Shown here: piece by piece, positions 8,807 through 17,358 of the stretch
Layout: each line of letters starts with the position of its first letter
Position numbering within the stretch: position 1 is the first letter of the stretch
Assembly: GCF_016107395.1 (NCBI RefSeq)
Contig: NZ_JAAIKO010000020.1
Span: forward strand, 1-64,000
Direction: 5' to 3'
DNA from: Streptomyces fildesensis
GTDB taxonomy: Bacteria; Actinomycetota; Actinomycetes; Streptomycetales; Streptomycetaceae
DNA: 64,000 bases
Made by a program: the position numbers and the translations under genes
Notes under the pieces: model-generated
The model's database searches: none
What the model saw: only the letters and a program-made list of their open reading frames with translations
Told to the model about the DNA's origin: nothing

Positions 8807-9703
8807 TTGACGACCACTCATCCCATTTCGGACCGGCAGGAGAGCGTCGCAGCCATGCGCGTACTCAAAGCCATCGCCGTGGCTCACCTCCGCAACCAGC
8901 GGGCGCAGACGCTGAGCTTGGGCGTTTCGATCGCCTTGGCAGCCGCCGGCCTCCTGGCGGGCTCGGGTTCGCGGTACGGCACCGCAATCACCCTCGGTGG
9001 CACTCTCTGGGCCGCGCTCTACATGGGATGGATGGCGCCTTGGGCCGAGCGATACCTGCGGATCGCCGCGACTCTTCAAGAGATGTTTGACGCCGACGTA
9101 CTTGGCCTGCCGTGGAACAGCGTCGCGGTCGGCAGCCGGATCGGCGACGACGAGGTGAGCCGACTCAGCCGGCGCTTTCGCGGCGGCGAGGACCGGCTGC
9201 GGGACTACTACCTCGTGGCAGACGCTGCCGCGCCCTACGACGTGCTCTTCTGCCTGGAACAGAACCTGGCCTGGGGATCCCGGATTCGGCTTCGCTTCGC
9301 CCAGCTGATGCTCGGTGTGCTGGTGTTGTGGTCCACGGCGGGTGTCCTGCTTACCCTCGCCACCGCCGCGACGGTAAGTCAGCTGGTTACCGGGTGGTTC
9401 GTTCCCTCGCTCGGCCTGTTGCTCCTGTGTCTGGGGATGTATCGCACGCAGAAGGCGAGCATTCATGAGCGGCTGCGCGTCCTTGGGTTGGTGCGTGCGG
9501 TCATTGACGACCCCACGTTGCCGGTGATCGCCACACCGGGCGCGCTGACCTGTTTCGCCCGCCAGGTGCAGGACACGCTCTATCAGATGAGGCGGCTCCA
9601 GCCGCGCCTGCCGACCTGGTACTTCCGGCGTTACCACGACCAGGACAAGGGCGATTTCCAGATCAGGATGCAAGAGCTGGAATTGAGGTTCCCTCGGTCA
9701 TGA
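8807..9703 (+). CDS. S-4TM family putative pore-forming effector
   Basis: 298 residues from TTG 8807, chosen because GGGGGAG lies 2-8 bases upstream and MTTTHPISDRQ fits the usual start of the family. Upstream in-frame codons to 8753 lack a ribosome site. Four hydrophobic helices occur as two pairs, about residues 37-52 and 57-76, then 164-187 and 193-212. Between them are QEMFDADVLGLPWN and SRRFRGGEDRLRDYY, characteristic of the S-4TM domain known from nucleotide-second-messenger defence systems, where it is predicted to perforate the inner membrane. The stop overlaps the next start as ATGA, so effector and sensor are made together. No cyclic-nucleotide synthase is nearby, so it is probably triggered by the STAND protein. 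Confidence 0.8.
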   Translation: MTTTHPISDRQESVAAMRVLKAIAVAHLRNQRAQTLSLGVSIALAAAGLLAGSGSRYGTAITLGGTLWAALYMGWMAPWAERYLRIAATLQEMFDADVLGLPWNSVAVGSRIGDDEVSRLSRRFRGGEDRLRDYYLVADAAAPYDVLFCLEQNLAWGSRIRLRFAQLMLGVLVLWSTAGVLLTLATAATVSQLVTGWFVPSLGLLLLCLGMYRTQKASIHERLRVLGLVRAVIDDPTLPVIATPGALTCFARQVQDTLYQMRRLQPRLPTWYFRRYHDQDKGDFQIRMQELELRFPRS

Positions 9704-12700
9704 CCACCCTGGAGGAGCTCACTCGCGAGTTCGGAAACGCTGCCGTCGCGTCGGCAATCATCGAGTCTCTGCTCGAAAATGGCCTTGAGATCCGTAGCGG
9801 CAGCATCGAGACACGCCGTCGCGGCTACACGGGGGCGCGGCTGGCGAAGGCGCAGTTGGCTAACGTCAAGGGGCCGCCCAAACCACGTTGGTGCGTGATC
9901 AAATTCTGTCCCCCGGTGCCGGTGAACCGCCAACGTGAGGGTGGGCTCCACTCTGCGGCCTTGCAGGAGGCGCCCACGGAATTCCGCCAACGGCACCTCA
10001 CCGAGATCGCCTTTCCGCCGGTTACATGTCCCCAGGGCGTCCTCGTCATCGGCCAGTCCATTGCCGACGGCATTCCGCTGGGGATTGTGGAACTCGATCA
10101 ACTTGCTGACGCCTGCAAGACGATCTGGGGCGAGATGCTCTTCGGGTGGACTGGTGACTGGTACGACAGCGAGCAGTCGACGGTGGCTGAGCTGCTGAAG
10201 TGCGAACTAGGCGACAGCTTCAAGGTTGGCGGGTGGCTACGCGGTTGGGCGCAACATCGCGGTCTGCTCGAGCCTGCCTTCCTGAAGCTGCCGGACGAGA
10301 AGGAGCCGCTGCCCAACCCATGGCGGCTGTTCGACGAGGACACACCCGCGACACGAAGGAAGATCGACTATCTGGTGGGCCGGACACACGGCGATCTGCA
10401 CGGAGACAACGTCCTCGTACCCAGGCACGACGGGACCGTCGATCCGGCTGGCTTCCGGCTGATCGATCTCGCCACCTACAACGCGCGGGCGCCGCTGAGC
10501 CGGGATCTCGCCACCCTGCTGATCTCGCTCTGCTGGCGCGAGATCGGGGCGTCCTCTCCGGACAGCCGGTCGACGTTTCTCACCTATCTGGAGCGTGACA
10601 AGCACGACGGGCGCCTCGACGACGGCATGCCCGCGAAGGTTCGAAAGATCATTGACGCGCTTCGGGAGCCTACACGTCAGTTCGTTATAGGGAAGAGCTG
10701 GGATTCGGAGCAATGGTATAAGCAGCTGAAGGTGTCCCTACTCGCCCAGGCGATGCTGCACAGCGCATACACGGCCGGCACACCGGATGCTCGTCGCTGG
10801 TGCGCACGGTTGGCAGGCCGGCTTACCCGGGTTCTGCTCGGGCCGATGGACTCACAGGCAGCCCTGCCTAAGCCCTTCGACGCGGCAGAGGTCCTCGGGG
10901 CGACTGGCACGGTGGCGACACGGGCAACCGGTCGGCCGACGCGTGGCGGATCCGTCTTCGTCAACCGCACGGATCAGCGGAGGCGTCTCCGCGCGGCGCT
11001 GGACGATCAGGCCACCTCCGTCATCGTGGTCAGCGGCCCGGCCGGGATAGGCAAGACGGCGCTGGTGCGCGAGGTGCTCGCTGACTTGGGCTGGGCCGAT
11101 CCGGACGACGAGTCCTCGGCGGTACGCTGGCACGACGCCACACCGTACGGGGAGATCGGTGTGCCGACCCTGATCGAGGACATCGAGCCACCCGGGTCGG
11201 GGCAGGTAGCCGGCCCGTTCGCGCGGGCACGCCTGGAGATCGCCCTGGATGGCCTTGACGGAACTGGTGGCTTCCGGCCGGTGATCGTGATCGACTCGGC
11301 GGAGAACCTCCTCAACGATGGGCACGCTCTGCGCGACTCAGAGCTCGACCTTGCGCTGGAGGCCGTGCAAGGTCGGCCGGACCCCCTCGTCAAGGTCGTT
11401 TTCGTGACGCAGCACGTGCCCGAGGCGACGACGGGCGTGGCGTGGACGGAGAAAGCGTTCCATGTCAGCCTCAGGGGACTCAAACCACCGTCTCTGCGGG
11501 AGTATTTCGCCGTACTTGATCCGACCGGAAAGTATGGCCTGGCCGTCCTGCCGGAGGAGGATCTGCGGCGCATTCACGGTCGTCTGGCGGGCAACCCGCG
11601 GCTCGCCGAGGTGCTCTATGCGGTCCTCAGCAGCGATCCGCCGGGGCTACAGGTCCATGAGATCGGAGCGTGGTTGTCTTCTGTGCCGGCGAGCGAGGTG
11701 CACCAGCGCTTGGTACACAAGTTCGTCGACCGCCTTCCCGCTGAACAGCAGCGGGCGGCGGAGGGTCTGGCCGCGCTCGGCCTTCCGGCCGGCACCGAAG
11801 CCATCATCGGCATCCTGGAGCCGTATGTGCCGGCGACACGGATTGAGCCGGCCTTGCGGGCGCTTGTAGCGGCCGGTCTCGTCCTGGAGCGCCGGGACGG
11901 CCGCCGGTACCTGCGAAAGAGCGAGATCGGGGCGGTCCTCAGCCGCCTGGCCGCTGGTGATCGATGGGCGGACGAGGGCGAGCCGCCGACTCGACGCGAC
12001 CTCCTCCTGCGAGCGGCCGGGGTGTTGCAAAGCATGCAGAAGGACGAAGACGACGTCCACGGTATGGTCGACCTGGACGTCCACTTCGCACGCGTCGACG
12101 TCTGGCTCCGGGCCGGATTACCCGAGTACGCGCACAGCCTCATCGAGTCGATGGACGAACTGGTGCACCTCTGGGGCGGCGGCGCCGAGCTGCGTACCCA
12201 GCGGGAAGCCGTGCGTGGTCGGCTCGGTGACGATCGAGAAGGCGAGATGGTGAACCTCGCCGGACTAGGGAACATCTACTCGTACAGCGGCGATTTCCCC
12301 TCTGCTCTGTCGGCTTACAAGGCCGCGCTCGCTATCGCCAAGGAGGAGCAGAATCGTGAAGCGATACGCCGCATCCACATCGGCATGGGCGTCATGTTCT
12401 GGGAACATGGCCACCTCGCGGAGGCTGAGAAGCGCTACGGATGGGCGTTGGCGTTGGCCGGCGAGGACGACGACGGCGGCGACCGTGCCGCCGCATTGAT
12501 CGGATTGGCCGACTGCCGACAGCGGCAGGGCAACTATCGGCGCGCGATCACCGATGCCCTCTCGGCTTTCCGAGTGGCCCGCGAGGCCGATCCCGAACTG
12601 GCGTCCAGCGCCGCGCTGCGGCTGACACGGTGGTACGCCGAGCTGAACGAAATCCGAGACGCGCTGACGATGCTAGCCAGGTGCGACGAGCTGGTCACGG

Positions 12701-13308
12701 CCCGCCCCGATCCCTCGGTGCAGGCGGACCTGCTCAGCTCGACGGCCGAGCTGTACCTCTATCAGGGCAGATACAGCGAGGCGCGATCGGCGGTCGAGCG
12801 GGCAATCGCCATCGCGCGCGATCACCGAGATCCGATCAATCTGGGACGGTCGCTCACCGTACTGGCACTCACTCACGTACACATGGACGATCTCCCTGCG
12901 GCCCGAAAGGCGATCGAGGAGTCGGCCCGCTACCGGGTAGCCGGCAAGGAAACCGCGGAACTCGCTCTGCGGGGGATCATCGCGCACCGCTCAGACCTTC
13001 CTGGGACTGCGAGGGATCTCTTCCAGCAACTCCACGACGAGACGAGCAATCGCACCAGGGCGGATGCGAACGACCTGGCCGCATGGGACTTCACTGGGAT
13101 CGCCCAGTGTTTTTCGGTCCTCGTCGACGGTGCAGAACCTGCGACGGCGCTAGAGGCGTTCCGTCGGGCACGGCCGGAGCCGGCTGAGCGGACGCCCGGG
13201 CTGGACGACCGGCTGAGGTTCATGGTGGAGACCTTGGCCAATAGAGACGCACACCTCGAGCCGGTACTCACGGAGCTGGCGCGCATGCGACCAGGGCGCG
13301 CCGGTTAG
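9700..13308 (+). CDS. kinase-like domain - STAND NTPase - TPR fusion, probable sensor of the S-4TM system
   Basis: 1202 residues. Residues 1-370 resemble an aminoglycoside-phosphotransferase-type kinase fold, with catalytic loop HGDLHGDN at 230-237 and metal-binding LIDLA at 254-258. Residues 430-700 are a STAND ATPase, with Walker A GPAGIGKT at 446-453 and Walker B VIVID at 528-532. Helical TPR repeats run from about 850 to 1130 (GDFPSALSAYKAALAIAKEE, GHLAEAEKRYGWALALAGED). STAND proteins oligomerise when a C-terminal repeat domain meets its trigger. The N-terminal kinase-like part may phosphorylate or merely relay; it resembles domains fused in ternary conflict systems (the TCAD9 type comes to mind, unverified). 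Start ATG is coupled to the S-4TM stop. Catalytic residues appear intact. Confidence 0.75.
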   Translation: MTTLEELTREFGNAAVASAIIESLLENGLEIRSGSIETRRRGYTGARLAKAQLANVKGPPKPRWCVIKFCPPVPVNRQREGGLHSAALQEAPTEFRQRHLTEIAFPPVTCPQGVLVIGQSIADGIPLGIVELDQLADACKTIWGEMLFGWTGDWYDSEQSTVAELLKCELGDSFKVGGWLRGWAQHRGLLEPAFLKLPDEKEPLPNPWRLFDEDTPATRRKIDYLVGRTHGDLHGDNVLVPRHDGTVDPAGFRLIDLATYNARAPLSRDLATLLISLCWREIGASSPDSRSTFLTYLERDKHDGRLDDGMPAKVRKIIDALREPTRQFVIGKSWDSEQWYKQLKVSLLAQAMLHSAYTAGTPDARRWCARLAGRLTRVLLGPMDSQAALPKPFDAAEVLGATGTVATRATGRPTRGGSVFVNRTDQRRRLRAALDDQATSVIVVSGPAGIGKTALVREVLADLGWADPDDESSAVRWHDATPYGEIGVPTLIEDIEPPGSGQVAGPFARARLEIALDGLDGTGGFRPVIVIDSAENLLNDGHALRDSELDLALEAVQGRPDPLVKVVFVTQHVPEATTGVAWTEKAFHVSLRGLKPPSLREYFAVLDPTGKYGLAVLPEEDLRRIHGRLAGNPRLAEVLYAVLSSDPPGLQVHEIGAWLSSVPASEVHQRLVHKFVDRLPAEQQRAAEGLAALGLPAGTEAIIGILEPYVPATRIEPALRALVAAGLVLERRDGRRYLRKSEIGAVLSRLAAGDRWADEGEPPTRRDLLLRAAGVLQSMQKDEDDVHGMVDLDVHFARVDVWLRAGLPEYAHSLIESMDELVHLWGGGAELRTQREAVRGRLGDDREGEMVNLAGLGNIYSYSGDFPSALSAYKAALAIAKEEQNREAIRRIHIGMGVMFWEHGHLAEAEKRYGWALALAGEDDDGGDRAAALIGLADCRQRQGNYRRAITDALSAFRVAREADPELASSAALRLTRWYAELNEIRDALTMLARCDELVTARPDPSVQADLLSSTAELYLYQGRYSEARSAVERAIAIARDHRDPINLGRSLTVLALTHVHMDDLPAARKAIEESARYRVAGKETAELALRGIIAHRSDLPGTARDLFQQLHDETSNRTRADANDLAAWDFTGIAQCFSVLVDGAEPATALEAFRRARPEPAERTPGLDDRLRFMVETLANRDAHLEPVLTELARMRPGRAG

Positions 13309-13877
13309 CTCTCGAACCAGCCCTTGTCGTGCGCCAGCATGATCGCCTCTAGGCGGGTACTGACGCCGATATTCTGGTAGAAGGCCCGGAGCAGCCGGTA
13401 CATCGCTCGCTCCGAGTAGCCGGTCTCCAAGGCCAACCGGGTCATGGTCCAACCATCGGAGAGCCGGCGCAACCAGAGGATTTGCTCCGCGGAGGGAGCC
13501 GACCCGCGTGGGGCCCGGCCGGCCACCAAGAGATCGGCCACATCGGCCGGCATGACGGCCTCGCCGGCAAGGGTCGCGGATACCGTCCGTTGGAGCGCCG
13601 ACACCGACGCCTCGCGCGCCACCACCGACCGGGCACCGGCCCGCATTGCTCGCACGCCCAGGGAGGCATCGTCGGCGGAGGGCAGCGCGACGACGAGTGG
13701 GCGGGGTCGCAGGCAGCAGAGAGCGGCCAGCCGATCCAGGTCCTCTTCGGAGCGGACGGTCAACAGCACCACCCCGCCCGGACGTTCGCGTAACCAGGCT
13801 TCGACGTTCGCAGGCTCCTCTACTAGGTGCCCCAGGCTCGACAATGACGCTGCGACGCCACGGCGGAACATCGGCAA
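13305..13877 (-). CDS. LuxR/response-regulator-like transcription factor, start uncertain
   Basis: 190 residues from TTG 13877. The N-terminal 115 residues resemble a degenerate receiver domain (VVALPSADDASLGVRAMRAG). The C-terminal 65 residues form a LuxR-type helix-turn-helix (WTMTRLALETGYSERAMYRL). The frame stays open upstream and codes VHVAVLDPLPMFRRGV, the missing first receiver strand, and a GGGGAGG ribosome site lies at about 13919-13925. No ATG, GTG or TTG follows it before 13877, so translation may start at an unusual codon or the native start is mutated. The gene is convergent with the STAND gene, their stop codons overlapping by two bases, suggesting joint inheritance and possibly control of the cassette. 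Confidence 0.65.
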   Translation of the reverse strand: MPMFRRGVAASLSSLGHLVEEPANVEAWLRERPGGVVLLTVRSEEDLDRLAALCCLRPRPLVVALPSADDASLGVRAMRAGARSVVAREASVSALQRTVSATLAGEAVMPADVADLLVAGRAPRGSAPSAEQILWLRRLSDGWTMTRLALETGYSERAMYRLLRAFYQNIGVSTRLEAIMLAHDKGWFES

Positions 13878-14046
13878 GGGGTCCAGGACCGCGACATGAA
13901 CGGTTGCCGTGACCTGAACCTCCCCTGCGACTGAAGCGCTACTGGTCGGAACGCAGCCGACAGCTTAGGGCTTGGCAGAACCCCGCCAGCGGACGGTCAT
14001 AGTTGCGCACGATCAGTCATGGACCTGCAACGCTCCGCTCGCCTAG

Positions 14047-14063
14047 CGTCGGATCATCCGACG
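14047..14063. promoter_or_regulatory. operator-like palindrome
   Basis: CGTCGGAT and ATCCGACG arms separated by one base, lying between the divergent regulator gene and the small gene at 14083, just upstream of the latter's ribosome site. Position and symmetry suggest a binding site, perhaps for the LuxR-like regulator. Not tested. Confidence 0.4.
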
Positions 14064-14082
14064 ACGCTTGGGGGAAGTGCGC

Positions 14083-14340
14083 GTGGTCTACTCTGACAAT
14101 TCTGGTCGTCGCATTCGTCGGCCCGTCCGGCGCCGCACCCCACCGACCGATAGCGGACTCGACGACGCCAAGACCCGATACATCCGCCAGGTCGCAGCGG
14201 AAAACCCCAGGTTCACGCCCGACGAGGTGCACGCAGAGATCTACTACGGCCGGCACCGCCACGACATTCCCAAGGACATGGTCCGCAGGGTCCTCGCCAG
14301 GCCTCGTGCCAAACTTTCGCTGTGGCCCTTCCGCCGTTGA
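14083..14340 (+). CDS. small basic hypothetical protein
   Basis: 85 residues from GTG 14083, preceded by GGGGGAAG at a suitable distance. In-frame TTG and GTG codons just upstream overlap that ribosome site. Arg-rich N-terminus (GRRIRRPVRRRTPP) followed by a helical, well-composed stretch (DDAKTRYIRQVAAENPRF, then PDEVHAEIYYGRHRHD). It is not a family I can name. It faces away from the LuxR-like regulator across a palindrome, so it could be under that regulator. Confidence 0.5.
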   Translation: MVYSDNSGRRIRRPVRRRTPPTDSGLDDAKTRYIRQVAAENPRFTPDEVHAEIYYGRHRHDIPKDMVRRVLARPRAKLSLWPFRR

Positions 14341-14494
14341 CGATGGCGTGGGAGCCCGACTTATGGACGGCGGGCCGGATGTGATCGGTGATAGTCATAC
14401 CAACTGAGGGCGACAGCTACCAGCCGCGCTGGCCAGCCAAACCACCAACTCGTGGAGTGCCACAGCCGGAATCGATGCGGATCAGTGCCTGACA

Positions 14495-15736
14495 CTGCGG
14501 GTGCCGATAATTCATCCGCCCAGGTCACGGCCTTGATCGCTGGCCTCCGGAGCTCCCTGCTCCTCGGACCGACGCCCTCACCCACTCTGTGCGCAGAGGG
14601 CATCATGATCTGTCGTGCTGCTCCGCCTGGCCTACCTCGCCGCGATCAACGCCTTCGCCTTCCTTCGGCTGCTGCCGATGAGCGACCGCGACAAGGACAT
14701 CGAGATCCTCGCTCTGCGGCACCAGCTGCTGATCCTGCAACGCCAGGTCGGCAAGCCCGCCTTCACCGACACCGATCGCGCAATCCTCGCCGGTCTGCTC
14801 CACCATCTCCCGATGGGCAAGCTCCGCCAACTCCTGCTGCTTGTACGTCCAGAAACTGTCCTGCGCTGGCACCGCAACCTGCTCAAACGGCGCCATGCTG
14901 CGACCTGCGTACCGAAGCGGCGTGGACGCCCACCCACGATCCGCTCGATCCGCGCCCTGGTCCTGCGCCTCGCCCGCGAGAACCCCTCGTGGGGATACCG
15001 CCGCATCCACGGCGAACTCGCCGCTCTGGGCATCAGGGTCGCAGCCTCCACCGTCTGGGAGATCCTCAAGGAGCACGGCATCCCACCCGCGCCGGAACGA
15101 GCGACAATGACGTGGGCCGACTTCCTTCGCGAGCAGGCCGGCGCCCTGCTCGCCTGCGACTTCTTCGAAACCCGCACCCTCACCGGTGCACACCTGTACG
15201 TCTTCGCCGTCATCGAGCACTCCACCCGGCGCATCCGGATCCTGGGCGCAACCGCACACCCCACCGCACAATGGGTCGTGCAGCTCGGACGCAACCTCGT
15301 CATGGACCTCGAAGACGCCGGCAGCAAGGCCAGCTTCTTGATCCGCGACCGCGACTCCAAGTTCACGGCCGCCTTCGACGCCGTGCTCGCCGACGCCCGA
15401 TTCGGGATCGTCAGGAGCGGCGTCCGGATACCGCGCATGAACTCCATCATGGAGCGCTGGATCCAGACCTGCCGGCGCGAACTCCTCGACAGAACACTGA
15501 TCTGGAACCAGAGCCACCTTCTGCACGCGCTCCGAGAGTTCGAGACCTTCTACAACCAGCACCGACCGCACCGCGCCCTGAAGCAAGCCGCCCCACTCCG
15601 CCCACTACCCGAGCCGATCAGCGTGCCAGGACACATCAGGCACCTGAAGGTCCGCCGACAAGACCGACTCGGCGGAACCCTCCACGAGTACCAACATGTC
15701 GCTTGACCAGCCCGGATGATTAATCGGCACCCGCAG
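14495..15736. mobile_element. insertion sequence with terminal inverted repeats (rve-type transposase)
   Basis: The ends match as inverted repeats: 14 perfect bases (ctgcgggtgccgat at 14495-14508 against 15723-15736), continuing with partial identity to about 30 bases. They bracket the transposase at 14615-15706. No clear target duplication. The right end abuts the truncated DUF5655 gene directly. Confidence 0.7.
14615..15706 (+). CDS. integrase-core (rve, IS481/IS3-like) transposase
   Basis: 363 residues from GTG 14615. The N-terminal half carries a helix-turn-helix with RRGRPPTIRSIRALVLRLA and WGYRRIHGELAALGI. The catalytic core has ACDFFE, RDRDSKF and NSIMERW as DDE positions, then the typical end FYNQHRPHRAL. 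The frame is complete, and the ends of the element are visible, so the element may be functional. Confidence 0.85.
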   Translation: MLLRLAYLAAINAFAFLRLLPMSDRDKDIEILALRHQLLILQRQVGKPAFTDTDRAILAGLLHHLPMGKLRQLLLLVRPETVLRWHRNLLKRRHAATCVPKRRGRPPTIRSIRALVLRLARENPSWGYRRIHGELAALGIRVAASTVWEILKEHGIPPAPERATMTWADFLREQAGALLACDFFETRTLTGAHLYVFAVIEHSTRRIRILGATAHPTAQWVVQLGRNLVMDLEDAGSKASFLIRDRDSKFTAAFDAVLADARFGIVRSGVRIPRMNSIMERWIQTCRRELLDRTLIWNQSHLLHALREFETFYNQHRPHRALKQAAPLRPLPEPISVPGHIRHLKVRRQDRLGGTLHEYQHVA

Positions 15737-16029
15737 AGTTGGATGAGGCCCTCACCGCGTGGGGCGAGGTGGAGGTGGCGCCGCTGCGGCACTACGTCGC
15801 CTACCGGCGGATGGTGAACCTTGCCTCGGTGATCTTCCGGCCGAAGCACGCGGCGATCCTGGTCTACCTCAGAGTCGACCCGGACACGGTCGAGCTGGAC
15901 GAGGGCTTCTCCCGTGACATGCGTGGCATCGGTCATCTCGGAACGGGCGACCTGGAGGTGCGAATCACCTCGGCGGCCGACCTGGAGAAGGCTGAGCCGT
16001 TGATTCGCCGGGCGTTCGAGGCGGCCTGA
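15736..16029 (+). pseudogene. DUF5655 protein, C-terminal half only
   Basis: Encodes a DUF5655 tail: YVAYRRMVNLASVIFRP, LVYLRVDPDTVELDEGF and GIGHLGTGDLEVRI. Family members begin with a NucS-like nuclease or nucleic-acid-binding N-terminal half, absent here because the IS end cuts the gene at 15736. TTG 15739 would be the only start and has no ribosome site. An N-terminal fragment of this kind of protein lies at 34404-34550 on the other strand. Confidence 0.6.
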
Positions 16030-16039
16030 CGCAACGGAG

Positions 16040-16084
16040 AGGGCGGCTGGTGCATCGGTTTCTCGATGCTCCAGCCGCCCTTTT
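16040..16084 (+). terminator. intrinsic terminator
   Basis: Arms agggcggctgg and ccagccgccct, with an inner gcatcg/cgatgc extension, followed by TTTT. Eleven bases after the DUF5655 stop. Confidence 0.75.
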
Positions 16085-16125
16085 GCGTTTGTGGTCACTC
16101 GGCCCCGGTCTGGTCGGTCTCATGC

Positions 16126-16872
16126 TCATGCCTCCGGTCCTGCCAGGTCGAAGTCGTCCTGGGTCAGCTCCGCGCGGAGCCTGCGCTCGGCGACGTCGGC
16201 GTAGTGCGAGGACAGCTCGACGCCCACGAACTGCCGGCCCTCGCGCAGGGCGGCGACGCCCGTGGAGCCGCTGCCGGCGAAGGGGTCGAGGACGGTTCCG
16301 CCCTCGGGACAGACCTGGACGAGCTGCTGCATGACCTCGACGGGCTTCTGGGTGATGTGGACCCGTCCCTTGCGAGGCTGGGAGGCGATGTAGTGACCGG
16401 GCAGGTAGAGGTCGCGGGTGTTGTCGAGGGAGCCCTTAACACCCCAGATGATGAACTCGGAGTCCTGCTTCGGCCCGCCCTTGCGGGGCCGGCTGGCGGG
16501 CTTGATCCAAGGGATGGTGCCGCTCCAGGTCCACCCCGACATCTGCAGGGCGTCGGAGGTGGTCGGCTCCTGGCGCCAGTCGGTGAAGACCATGGCGACC
16601 GCGTGCTCAGTCGAGGCCCGGTACGCCTCGGTGAGCAGTTCGGTCAGCCAGGAGCGGTAGGAACGCTGGTCGCGGTTCTCGCCGGGGAAGTTCTGCAGGT
16701 CGTGCGCGGAATTGCTGGTGACGTACTTGGCGCGTGCGGTGCGGCCGGTGCGGTCCGAACTGGTGCGTCCGCCGGAGTTGTACGGCGGGTCGGTGATGAC
16801 GGCGTGGACGCTCTCGTCGGGCAGGGACTTGAGCACGGTAAGAGCGTCGCCTCGATGCAGCGTGTAGCTCAT
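16126..16872 (-). CDS. DNA adenine-N6/cytosine-N4 methyltransferase (orphan)
   Basis: 248 residues from ATG 16872 (MSYTLHRGDALTVL), with AGAGG upstream; the frame is open further upstream but without family character. Catalytic DPPY at residues 28-31 precedes the SAM-binding DPFAGSGST near residue 200, the beta-class order. ITQKPVEVM, the usual segment before the SAM motif, is intact. No restriction endonuclease adjoins it. Orphan enzymes like this are common on actinomycete plasmids and integrative elements, where they protect incoming DNA. It faces away from the transfer operon. Confidence 0.85.
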   Translation of the reverse strand: MSYTLHRGDALTVLKSLPDESVHAVITDPPYNSGGRTSSDRTGRTARAKYVTSNSAHDLQNFPGENRDQRSYRSWLTELLTEAYRASTEHAVAMVFTDWRQEPTTSDALQMSGWTWSGTIPWIKPASRPRKGGPKQDSEFIIWGVKGSLDNTRDLYLPGHYIASQPRKGRVHITQKPVEVMQQLVQVCPEGGTVLDPFAGSGSTGVAALREGRQFVGVELSSHYADVAERRLRAELTQDDFDLAGPEA

Positions 16873-17358
16873 GTGCAGGGCCTCTTTCAGGGCATAGACG
16901 GGTGTTTCCCCTGCGAAGGGTGTCCCGACGGATCTCCTTCGGTGTGGGGCTGCGCCGGAGGTTAGCCGGTTTTTCCGGCAGCGCCGTTGAGCGGCCGGGG
17001 TCCTTCGAGGGCTCGTTTGGCGCGACCGGAATTCGCGTCTACTGTCTGGCCACGTCACCGAGTCGGAACCCAACTCCACCCCGGTTGACCTGTGTTCTTT
17101 TGTGTTGCCGCGTCCATATGAGCGGTGCGGAGGTCACGTTCATTTCCCTGTTCCCGCCCGTTGAGGAGGTCCTGTGTACCGGCGGAGATTACGAGCGCGG
17201 CTGGCTGCCGCGCAGGATCTGAGACCGGCGTCCGGGAGCTACCAACTCCTCTGACCCGGGCCCGCCCCCGTGGGGCGGATTCACACCGGCGCGGTGCCGG
17301 CGGCTTTGCACGAGGAGCCGGCACCGCGCCTCCTACAACCCCGCAAGGAGCCGCAGCG
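16873..17358. other. divergent intergenic region, upstream of the transfer operon
   Basis: No gene recognised. It must hold the promoters of the methyltransferase and the transfer operon; I cannot place them confidently. It includes the 14-base inverted repeat at 17288-17330. Confidence 0.5.
17288..17330 (+). promoter_or_regulatory. perfect 14-base inverted repeat in the transfer-operon leader
   Basis: Arms ggcgcggtgccggc and gccggcaccgcgcc separated by 15 bases, 28 bases upstream of the leader-peptide start. No T-tract follows. It could be an attenuator, a T-less terminator or an operator. Confidence 0.5.

Noticed and set aside
8807-9703. CBASS system (nucleotide-cyclase defence)
   Set aside because: S-4TM is a CBASS-type effector, but no cGAS/DncV-like or SMODS nucleotidyltransferase occurs beside it.
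16126-16872. Restriction-modification system
   Set aside because: No endonuclease or specificity gene adjoins the methyltransferase; the small terminator and DUF5655 relic lie on one side and transfer genes on the other.
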